29,942 bases of DNA from Asterionellopsis glacialis. Its lineage: Eukaryota; Bacillariophyta; Plagiogrammaphyceae; Rhaphoneidales; Asterionellopsidaceae. Position 1 is the first letter of the stretch; each line of letters starts with the position of its first letter. A program made the position numbers and the translations under genes. A model generated the notes under the pieces. It was given only the letters and a program-made list of their open reading frames with translations, was not told the DNA's origin and did no database searches. Location: the NCBI GenBank assembly GCA_014885115.2, contig WKLE02001558.1:1-29942 (forward strand), given 5' to 3'. This document shows, piece after piece, positions 10,216 to 19,400 of the stretch.

Positions 10216-11562
10216 GATAGTCAAATATGGGAGTTGCTCTGAAAGAACAATAAAAAAAGTCTCGGACGAGAGCTCAAAGGTTTTGACAATGTCTTTGTTG
10301 GATATCTAATTGCTAGAGATCTCCTGCTTTCAATATACCTACACGTTGTATATGATAGAAATAGCAGAAAAGTATGGTTCGAGTGTTTTGTGGGTTGTGG
10401 TGGACGAACAATCTCTACTGTGTGGTGTAGTTAGTTGCTGCTTTCCAAAGCAGTCTATGGCTATATTATGCCAGAGTTCCGTTCTTCTGCTCTCTTTTTC
10501 TCCCTGTGGGCGGTTCCGAGTGCTGCCTGCTGTTTTTTGTTTTTTTTTCACACCCAGCTAGAGCAGTGTATCTTTTTTTTGGATCCACAACCGCTCGTGG
10601 CTCGTGGGTTCTTATTTATTATTTTTTCGCTCTTGCTGTTGCTAGTACTGGCAGTACTCATTTTCCACCAATGGGTTATTTTCATTATATGTACAGTACA
10701 AATATTATGTAAATTTCTACTTACATGGTTTAGATATACAATTGAACAAGATCCATGTCTTTCGCAGGAAGCATGACCGGCTCTTTTATGTAGGTCCTAT
10801 GTATTGATATCTGTCTGTTGCACAGACGGTCGGTAAACGGACACACAGCAACACCCCAAAAGCAAAGATCTCGTTGTGTTCTTGTGCGCAACACATGGTG
10901 CGCGCCATATGGATACACCAAAAAAATGTACCATTGGATGTCCATCCATTAGAGTTAGATTTCAGCTGGCATTGGGCATGCGGACGATTCGTTTGGTGTA
11001 CCACGGTATGTATCTACCGGTTCGCACGTACTGTACCTGGTGTGTCCTTGCCTTCCGAGCCGCCGGCCAGACGCGGTATTCGAAATCGCCAGCATCGCCT
11101 ACTCCCGCGTGCGGTCATTGCAGGAACTACTACTTATGCCCCGGAGTCCTCTATAGTCCTAATTGTACCAGAGAAGACACGTATCAGGTTGATGTAGATT
11201 TCTACATTCATTGCTGGTATCTCATTGGCAGAACATTTCTTTTTTTCAAGTGTACTTCACTACTGCATAGGGATTTTCGTGGTGGCTGTGTGTCACAGAC
11301 CGACAAGTAGTGGTCACAGCATACAGTCCACTCAAACAACCAGTCAGTTAGTTGCTCTCTAGTAGAGGCTGCTGCAGTTGCTTTCGCGATCTCATCAAAA
11401 ACCTTTAAAAGAGAACTTGTCTCCGTTTGAACTTTTTGAGCAAGAGAGAGTGAGAAAGATATCACACTAGGAAATAGAGACAAACACATTAGAGAGAGAG
11501 AGAGAACAGCACCTCCTTACTTTCTACAGTACATTTCCCAAGTCGACACAATTAATAAGAGA
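10216..11562. other. Divergent intergenic region with T-rich tract and GA microsatellite
   Basis: About 1.35 kb separates two genes transcribed away from each other, so both promoters should lie here. Overlapping frames of 70-144 codons on both strands (10310-11310) show only low-complexity translation and no domain. A T-rich tract occupies about 10530-10680. GTAC-rich words occur near 11028-11040. A GA microsatellite lies about 60 bp before the next gene. Confidence 0.5.
11491..11505. repeat. GA microsatellite upstream of the CDF gene
   Basis: An uninterrupted run of alternating A and G covers 15 bases and ends 57 bases before the ATG at 11563. Comparable GA/CT tracts lie upstream of the genes starting at 16411 and 27742, so it may belong to the promoter or 5' UTR. 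Confidence 0.7.
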
Positions 11563-12753
11563 ATGAGCACTAGCGATACAGCCAAGCTTGGGGAGCCCAA
11601 CATGAGTCCTAACTATGGATCCACAAGTATTGACAGCAACAACAATACTAGTAGTAACGAACAAAAATCATTAATGTTTAAATTAGGTAGTGCGGAAATG
11701 GCATCGGACGGTTCTTACGATATATCCAACTATGAAGACAGCTCACGAAGAGATTCTAAAATTCGTCGAATTGCCATTGACTTGTCTCTCTATGTCAATT
11801 TAATCATTACCGTCAGTAAATTGATTGCCTACATTCAAACATTATCTCTCTCTGTCTTGGCAGCCTTGGTCGATTCAGTCTTGGATGTTGTATCACAAAT
11901 GGTATTAAATTATACCGAACGACATTCCTCGTTACAACGTTCGTCAGCTCATTATCCAGCAGGTGCCTCCCGATTAGAACCCTTGGGTGTCTTGACTTGT
12001 GCTGCCCTCATGGGTATGGCATCCTTTGAGGTCATCAAGGAATCCTTAACAGCGTTATTTATTGATCAACGCGGTATTGAAGATGCCACCATGAAAGCCT
12101 TTTATACCATGCTTATTATCGTCGTTGTCAAATTAGGCTTGCTGGTCCTATGTCAAAAAGCTGCCAATAACACCTACTTTGATGAAAAGAGTGGGAAACA
12201 ATCGATACTTGTCGGTGATCCAACATTAGAAGCTCTTGCACAAGATCATTGGAATGATGCCTTGTCGAATGCTGTAGCTGCCGTAGCCTTGTTGTTTGCC
12301 TTGAGGTCTCCTGAGTTGTGGTTTTTAGATCCCGTCGGTGCCATTGTTATTTCCGCCTATATTATTTTTTCATGGTACATGACAGGGAAGGAACAAATTG
12401 AACAACTCACGGGCAAATCTGCTCCGGAAGACTTTATTCAAGAATTGACGGAAATTGCAGCCAACTTTGATGAACGCATGAAGGTTGATGTGTGTCGTGC
12501 CTACCACTTTGGTCCTAAGTTTTTAGTGGAATTGGAAGTTGTCATGGAACGTGAAACCTTGTTGTTTGAAAGTCACGATTTAGGAATGGATTTGCAATAT
12601 GAAATTGAAGGCCGTGAAGAAGTCGAACGGTGCTTTGTCCATATTGATTATGAAGCTAGACCCTACGATGAACATGTCGTGAGTAAAGTACCAGAATTGC
12701 GGGAAAAACTAAAGATTGATTTAGCACGGAGTCATTCATGTCATTCCGTGTAA
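11563..12753 (+). CDS. Mn-type cation diffusion facilitator (CDF/MTP) transporter
   Basis: Single exon, 396 residues. CDF proteins export divalent metal from the cytosol into organelles or out of the cell in exchange for protons. Residues 1-66 are a Ser/Asn-rich cytoplasmic tail. Membrane helices start near 70, the paired metal-site motifs follow, and a cytoplasmic CDF C-terminal domain covers about 290-396. The helix II site is Asp104-x3-Asp108 (ALVDSVLD) and the helix V site is Asp228-x3-Asp232 (DHWND). The DxxxD form at both places is the signature of Mn-CDFs (plant MTP8-11 group), whereas Zn-CDFs carry HxxxD. The YPAGASRLEPLGV loop also matches the Mn group. Length is normal for the group. 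The likely substrate is therefore Mn2+, with Fe2+ or Co2+ as alternatives. No targeting peptide is obvious, so a vacuolar or Golgi location is inferred. Confidence 0.9.
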   Translation: MSTSDTAKLGEPNMSPNYGSTSIDSNNNTSSNEQKSLMFKLGSAEMASDGSYDISNYEDSSRRDSKIRRIAIDLSLYVNLIITVSKLIAYIQTLSLSVLAALVDSVLDVVSQMVLNYTERHSSLQRSSAHYPAGASRLEPLGVLTCAALMGMASFEVIKESLTALFIDQRGIEDATMKAFYTMLIIVVVKLGLLVLCQKAANNTYFDEKSGKQSILVGDPTLEALAQDHWNDALSNAVAAVALLFALRSPELWFLDPVGAIVISAYIIFSWYMTGKEQIEQLTGKSAPEDFIQELTEIAANFDERMKVDVCRAYHFGPKFLVELEVVMERETLLFESHDLGMDLQYEIEGREEVERCFVHIDYEARPYDEHVVSKVPELREKLKIDLARSHSCHSV

Positions 12754-13550
12754 AAAAATGGAGGAGAAGACTAATTATAATTGGGAAATAGAAAGGTGGA
12801 TATTGTTTTATACAAGAAACAAAAAGGAATAATTGATTTGATTCAAGAAAAAGACGGACCGAACAAATCAAAAAAGGAAGATGGTTTATATTCACGATGA
12901 AAAAAATTGTGTGAATGTGGGGATTTTTTCAATACACAATATAAACAGCTTATATGTAAGTGAACAAAATGAAATGCCTACATTGAACTCAGAGCAACTG
13001 TTAGTTCTGACATTCAGCTACCATGGGAGTCTAGAGGAGAAGAAAAAAATGAGTGTTTGTTCATGATTAGACAGTGGACTCTTCGCTATTTAAAATTTAG
13101 GAAAAAACATTTCAACAAATACAGAAATTTTCATTCGTAAAAGAAATATGAGCACAGTATATTTCAATTGATCAGCTCGGTAAAATTTAGTCCAGAGTTT
13201 TTCTTTGCAGCACATCGACCATGAGTTGGCCGTGAGAAGTGAACTTTCTGGACTACTATTACCGTAGACAATGCCTGTTGATTGATTAACTGACTGTGAA
13301 AGCTTTAAGTAAGTTGATTAATCGAATTATATCAAACTGGAAATACGGAGTTGTATTAGCAGGTGACTAGTTTTGTTTTCAAGTTCAACCAACTCGGACG
13401 TTTTAGTTGTTGCAGCTGCTATATATTTTGCATGAATGCTGTCATGGGTGTAAGTAATCAAAACCCTTGTCACAAATTAGTTCTTGATGGTAAAAATTCC
13501 AAATTGTTCATAGTTCAAAGATCTTTTGTTATTACGATTGCTACCTAGTT
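12754..13550. other. Intergenic region, no gene seen
   Basis: AT-rich; small frames at 12881-13066 and 13363-13548 show no domain features. A short hydrophobic reading (LVVAAAIYFA-like) with a downstream GTAAGT donor near 13452 could be a decayed upstream exon of the MFS remnant, but it contains a stop and cannot be supported. Confidence 0.4.
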
Positions 13551-13948
13551 GGAACACCGATCGCTGGTTACTTGAGTGATCGTATGTCTCGTTCAAGACT
13601 TCCATGTGGGAGTTTACTTCTGGCAACATTGTCTTTGATATTTTTTGCACTTTGCGGACTGCTCGGTCTTGACTCGTTCCTTGTCCGTGTCAGTCTCCTT
13701 GGCTTAGCATTGACCTTTAATGGGTCTGTCGCCCAAGCATTACTAGCTGACATTGTCGACCGACACAAATTTGGAAAGTATTCCATGGCATTTGCACTCT
13801 CCGACATGGCTGATTCTTTGGGACTAATCATTGGGACTATCCTGGGGCTCTAGCTGTCAGCCAAGCTTTTGGTGCAAGCTTTTGGTGTTGGACTTTTGCA
13901 GGTACGTTTTGTTTGATCCTTGCTCCCTTTGTTCTCAAGATTCTCTAG
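13551..13948 (+). pseudogene. Broken MFS transporter remnant (C-terminal part only)
   Basis: Starting just after an AG at 13549-13550, one frame reads GTPIAGYLSDRMSRSR, a classic MFS loop motif (G-x-L-S-D-R). Two or three hydrophobic helices follow, then LADIVDRHKFGK and ALSDMADSLGLIIG, which resembles the second loop of SLC18/TetA-like drug transporters. The frame hits a stop at 13851-13853. The natural continuation (AVSQAFGASFW, then CLILAPFVLKIL) is in another frame from 13853 and ends at 13948, so an indel has broken the gene. A 13-bp exact tandem duplication (13862-13887) lies beside the break. Only about 130 of the roughly 400 residues of a full MFS protein remain and no start exon is visible. 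I call it a pseudogene; an assembly or sequencing error is the alternative. Confidence 0.7.
13862..13887. repeat. Exact 13-bp tandem duplication in the MFS remnant
   Basis: CAAGCTTTTGGTG occurs twice back to back without mismatch. Thirteen is not a multiple of three, so if recent, the duplication would shift the reading frame of the transporter remnant. Confidence 0.75.
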
Positions 13949-14049
13949 CTAGAGTGCAAAGTAACAACATAATATCGGTATAATTTTAAGTATGCTCTTA
14001 CAATCGAACACAATGTCATAAAGATACGTTCTCTATGAATTATTATTGA

Positions 14050-15747
14050 TTACAGCCTATCAACTTTGACGAGTCTTGCTACAAAGAAGCCATCGCAACT
14101 TTCTAACTCCTCTGGCAAAACCCCGGGAAGAACCCGAAGCCATCCGTTTTGATCAATGGATTTGTCAAAACCAGGTATCTCACCAGGTACAAAAGGCAAT
14201 GTTTCTACGTTACTAGAATCGATCATTTTCTGCACCTGGTCTTCACTTTCTTGCTTCAGCAAGGAGCAAGTTGCGTATACCATAATCCCACCAACGTCCA
14301 GAATGTTTTCAGCACAATGTTTTGCTAAACGCTCTTGCGTTTCCAGAAGATTGTCTAATGAGCATTTTTCTCTCCGCAAGACGTCTGGTCGCCTACTTCC
14401 AGTTCCGGTTGCACTGCAGGGTACGTCAACAATGACACCTGCAACGTTGGATTCATCTGGTATCCATTTTGATGCATCATTCACCACAACGGTACACTTT
14501 TCCTGGAAATTCAATCTTTCCAAATTTTCAACAAGGCGTCGACTTCGTCTTGGACTTACTTCGATGGCAGTTACGGACCCGAATCCAAGTGACACTAATT
14601 GTGCTGTTTTTCCTCCAGGAGCAGCACACATGTCCACAACATGCAAATTATTAACGTTACCATAATTATCCTCCAAGGCATTATGTAATGCTATCGCAGG
14701 GAGGGTTGCAGAGGCATCCTGTACCCACCACAGACCTTCATTGTAAAGAGGCCATTCTGTAACTGCTCCAGTCGTATTTTTACCCACCCGTATAGACCCA
14801 TGAGGAAGAATTGTTGCACTTTCACCAAACTCTTTTTGCACATTTTCTATCTCGAGATTGCGATCTTTGGTTGTTTTCCCAATAGACTTGATGGAGAGGT
14901 CAATAGAAGGTTCTTCCATCATTTGATCAACCATTTTGTTAGTTTGTTCTTCTCCCCACAATGCGTTCCATTCGTCTAACAGCCATGGAGAGAGGTTATC
15001 TAACGGAGTAGTAAGAGATTCAAGCATTTGTTCACCTTCTCGTCCAATTCTCCGGAGAACTGCATTTGCAAATTTAATCTTAGGTTCCCTGTAAGAAAAA
15101 AGAGATGCAAGTGGTGAATGAATACTTAAAAAATTCATAGATGGCACAATAGTCGGAATTATCCCCGAGGTAGGGAAAAGCCTTTTTTATCCAACATAAC
15201 TTACGGTATACGCAATTTTGGATTCATTCGTAGTACTTGAACTGTTTCCTTGATAGCTGCATAATGTGGAACATCAAGGAACAGTAGTTGTGCTGCACCT
15301 AAACGAAGACACGCAATGACAAACGCGTCTTGTTTCCCCTACCAGGAGTCGTTTTCAAAATGGAAAAAGTATTTTTGTAAGTTTCATGGATTTGTAAAAA
15401 AAAAAAAAAAACGCAGAGAAAATGTATCGGTACAATCTTTGTGCATCATGTAGGAAAAAGAAGCCCTCTTACCCTCTTTGGTGTGGATGTTGTCATACAT
15501 TGTGCCAAAATCTTATCAATCTGACCTCTACGTCTTTCGGCAGTGACTACCAATAGCCTGGCAAATGATCGATCTCGTTGGTCCGATAAAGAAGTAAATG
15601 ATCGATCCTGTTCTAATCTTTGGAGAGCAAATTCAGAAGATTGTGACTTTTTGTTTTCCATGAGCGCAGAAACAGCGACTGATCTTGCCGATGGGACAGG
15701 TATTCTGCGATTGCCACCCTCATTTGCTGATATTTGTTCTTTGGTGA
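14050..15747 (-). CDS. rsmB: RsmB-type 16S rRNA (cytosine-C5) methyltransferase, 5' end lost in gap
   Basis: Exons complement(join(14050..15088, 15205..15338, 15473..15747)). Donors are GTAAGT and GTAAGA, and both joins keep phase, giving about 481 visible residues; the frame is still open where the Ns begin. RsmB transfers methyl from SAM to C5 of a 16S rRNA cytosine (C967 in E. coli). The NusB-like RNA-binding domain is split over three exons (PSARSVAVSALM; LRLGAAQLLFLDVPHYAAIKETV; ANAVLRRIG). The Rossmann domain follows: SAM motif DMCAAPGGKT, motif IV DVPCSATGTGSRRPD and the nucleophile segment ATCSLL, with both Cys present. The C-terminus GFFVARL is typical. The bacterial enzyme is about 430 residues, so the hidden 5' part is probably a plastid or mitochondrial targeting extension. 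An ATG at 16043 just beyond the gap (MVDESHLSIF) might be the start, but the gap prevents proof. Confidence 0.9.
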
Positions 15748-16013
15748 NNNNNNNNNNNNNNNNNNNNNNNNNNNNNNNNNNNNNNNNNNNNNNNNNNNNN
15801 NNNNNNNNNNNNNNNNNNNNNNNNNNNNNNNNNNNNNNNNNNNNNNNNNNNNNNNNNNNNNNNNNNNNNNNNNNNNNNNNNNNNNNNNNNNNNNNNNNNN
15901 NNNNNNNNNNNNNNNNNNNNNNNNNNNNNNNNNNNNNNNNNNNNNNNNNNNNNNNNNNNNNNNNNNNNNNNNNNNNNNNNNNNNNNNNNNNNNNNNNNNN
16001 NNNNNNNNNNNNN
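15748..16013. other. Assembly gap (266 Ns)
   Basis: A continuous run of N. It removes the 5' end of the RsmB gene and possibly part of the divergent promoter of the next gene. Gap length may be an estimate, so frames on either side cannot be joined. Confidence 0.99.
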
Positions 16014-16410
16014 AAAGATGGACAGGTGACTTTCGTCCACCATACGTAGGACCTCGTAAATTTCTTACACAGAATCTACAAGCAACCTATTATCTCTAAC
16101 CCTATTTATCTATAGCACGACACATCTTTTGTACTGGACTTGTGTTCCTTGCTGGGTGTGTCATGCGGTATTTTTTTTTATTAGTTCGGTAGACACACAC
16201 ATAACGGACAAGGTCTTGATCTCGGTGCGATAGCAAGAGTGATATTCTCTGTTGAAAGACACACACACAAAAAAACAAACAAGAGAGAACGACGACCTGG
16301 CTCATGGTGTCGACGGAGTAAGATTGGGACCTCTAGAGAGAGAGAACTATAGACTGTCTGTACGAAACACAGTAGTGAAACCATCACGCACCCACCTTGA
16401 TTCAATCATC
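16014..16410. promoter_or_regulatory. Divergent promoter region with GA-rich palindrome
   Basis: This stretch lies between the gap and the chosen ATG at 16411 and should contain the promoter and 5' UTR of the large gene, perhaps shared with RsmB. At 16331-16345 a CTCTAGAG palindrome runs into an AG repeat about 65 bp before the ATG, similar to the tracts near 481, 11491 and 28005. The reading frame is open back to an earlier ATG at 16252, but that leader lacks the acidic, Ser-rich character of the protein's start. Confidence 0.45.
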
Positions 16411-19400
16411 ATGGCAGATACTACACTGGATAATTCCGATGATGACGATGTCCCTATATCTAAATTGGTAACCAAGTTACGTCAAAATAAACAAGCAGCC
16501 GAAAAAGCACAAGAAGTAGAGATGGAGTCTTCTTCGGAACAACTACAATCACCACCTCAACAAGAGGAGAATTTATCCGAAACATTAACAAAAGAAAAAG
16601 AAGAAGGACCTGAGAAAACAGAAACACCACCACCATCACCAAGCATTAAAACACCTCCACCGTCTCCATCTTCGGAAAAACCAAAGGAGTCTTCACAAGA
16701 CGAGGAGGAAACAACAAAGGAATCAGTAGAGGACGAGAAGACCATGGCAACAACAACAACTATAAATGCGACAAAGGAAAAAGAGGATGATGATGATGAT
16801 GATACAAAGAAGGATACCTCTGAACCTGTTGAAAAAGAGACTACTTCTCCGGTGAATGCTACAACAAGGGACGAAAACGAAAAGGACGATGCCACCAAAA
16901 AGTCTCTTGATGAAAAAGAGAATGAATCAAAGCATGCAACAAAGGAAGAAGTCAAGGAAAAGGTCGACGACGACGACGACGTTGACGAAAAAGAAGACAA
17001 TGATACAAAGGAGAATAATCCTGCAAAGTCAACAAAGGAGGAACAAGTAGAAGAAAAAGACGACACTTCCGCAAAGTCTGCCGACCAAAAAGAGGACACC
17101 TCCACAAAATCCGATTTTGAAAAAGAGAATACTTTTGCAAAGTTGACAGACGAGAAAGGCGATATTGCCCCTGCAAAGCCTAACGAAAACAAGACTTCTT
17201 CCATGGAAAAAGTTGACGAAAAAGACGATCCTTCTGATGAAAAAACCAATACTTCTATGGAGTTGACAAGGGAAGAAGAAAAGAAAGAAGAAAAAAAAGA
17301 CATTGCCACCGCAAAGTCTGACGATATGGAGAATTCTGCAATGAAAGAAGACGATGGTACTCTTGTAACGTCCAATGAAAAAGATAATTCCTCTGTAACG
17401 TCGACAAAGGAAAAAGAAAACACCTTTACCACAAAGCCCGGAGAAAAGGAAAATTCTGCAACGGAAGAAGACGGAAAAGATGACACTCTCACAAAGTCTA
17501 ACGAGAAAGAGAATGTCACCAAAGAAGGCCAAGGTGAAAAAGACAGCACTTCCACCACAAAGGCAGATCCAATGGAGATTTCTACAATAGAAGAAGCCGA
17601 CGCTTCCATAAAAATTGCTGATGAAAAAGAGAATGTTTCTGTAAAGTCGACGAAAGGAGAAGACGAACAAGACACCACTTCCACTACAAAGTCTGATGAA
17701 ATAGAGAATCCTAAAGCGGGAGAAGGTGAACAAGATGACACTTTCACAAAGTCCGACGAAAAAGACAATGCTACAAAAGAAGACAAAGACCAAGACGAAC
17801 AAGACACCACAAAGTCTGACGAAAAAGACGATCCCGCAAAGTCTGATGAGAAAGAGAAGGATACGAAAGAAGAGGAAAACAAAATGGAGGACACTTCTGC
17901 AAAGTCTGATGACAAAGAAAGGGATTCAATGACTGTGGGTAAAGAAGAAGATAATGAGGGGGATAACTCTAAAAAGTCAGATGAAAAGGAAAAGCCTTTG
18001 AAGGCTAAAGAATCATCTCCAGAAGTTCCGGAAGAACAACAACAGGAAACAAAGTCCGAAAGATTAGAGGATGCCAGTTTTGAAAAAGACAAAGATGAGA
18101 TGGAAATCGAAGAAAAGAACGACAAGGAAACAGAGGTTTCCAATAACCATGATGCTGGTGATGATGATGACCCCATGGACATTGATGCCTCAACAGACGA
18201 TGTCGACAAAGAAAAGAAGCGACAGCAACAAGATAACAAGCCTGAAAAGGATGATGAAACTATTGAAATAAATGAAGTCGCAAAAGAAAAGAATGAGATA
18301 GAGGCGAAAGAAGTACTACCGTCTAACAATAATATTGATCCCGTGGATGTTGATGGATCAGCAGGTGATAATGAGGAAGAGAAGCAACTAGTAACCGAGG
18401 AGAAGAAAGTTACCACGAACGAAGGCATCAATCAAGAGGAGACAAGAATGCAAGAAGGAATTCCATCTAAAGCGCAAGAATCTTCACCATCCGATCAGCC
18501 AGAATCTCCGCAAGACGAGGAAACAGACGAGCTTCTTGACGCTTTTCCGGATATGAAACAACGAAAACGGAAGAAAAAACCAAAAAAGAAACAAGTGGCA
18601 CTACACACTGGCGTGAAAATTCGATTGAACGCAAGTAAAGTCAAAAAGGCGAGGAACACTTTTAAAAACACCCCTTACGACGACGACGAAGAGGATGCAG
18701 ATAGGCTCCTTGATGAAAAGGTCAGACGTATTGAAACCGCTTTATATGGGTCCTCGGCGATTAATTTTTCTAGTGACCTACAGGACACATCCTCTCACTT
18801 ATTGCAAGAATTTGAGGACTCATTAGCCTTTTATAGCCATACACACGAAGACCAAGACCCCGCTTTTGTTAAATTTGCGCGTGAAAAAGAAAAGCATCGG
18901 TTAGAGGAAGAGCTTGCCTTGCTTGAGAAAGAATCCAAGGCTGGCAAAGATGAAATTGAACGGATTGTTGCTACGCAGCTTAAAGAAAAACAGGCATCTG
19001 CTGATCGGAATATTGAACGACTCAGGAGTAAGGCTGCTACGGAGGAACAGAGAGACCTACAGAAACTCCTCCAAATGTACAATGACAAAACAAGTTCCAG
19101 CCAATCAAAGATCAATCAGGGTATAAAAATGCTAAACCGGCGTCACCAACAGGAATTGAACAAGGCCAAAGTTCAACATTGGCAACAGGGTCAACAGAGG
19201 GGTATGCCGCAACAAATGGTGCAAGCGGAATGGAATAATGCGTCGCAACAGCTGCAAGCCAAGCATCAACGTCAAATGCAAGAATTCACCAACAAGGGCG
19301 AGGAGGTGAAAAACAAGACAGAATCAGAATACGCCCGCGAACAAGATAAGCTTCGAAAGCACCACGAAAAAAGAAAACGAGACATGGAACACGGAATGCA

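Noticed and set aside
10216..10224. Extension of the epimerase-like protein by three codons
   Set aside because: The extension begins with TTG; the ATG at 10215 leads directly into a good signal peptide.
10876..11310. 144-codon frame between the epimerase-like and CDF genes
   Set aside because: Cys/Tyr/Arg-rich translation with no family resemblance, overlapping another frame, in what should be promoter sequence.
16252..16410. Upstream in-frame ATG extending the large protein by 53 residues
   Set aside because: The leader differs in composition and includes the GA promoter-like tract; the ATG at 16411 begins an acidic Ser/Asp segment that reads as a natural start.
17029..17802. 257-codon minus-strand frame rich in Phe and Cys that looks membrane-like
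   Set aside because: Also a mirror of the repeat region in exon 1 of the large gene; the apparent hydrophobicity comes from reversed Lys/Glu codons.
16557..18431. 624-codon open frame on the minus strand, Ser/Phe-rich
   Set aside because: It is antisense to the charged KSDEKED repeat region; Glu, Lys and Asp codons read backwards give Ser, Phe and Val without stops. It shows no domain and no independent gene structure.
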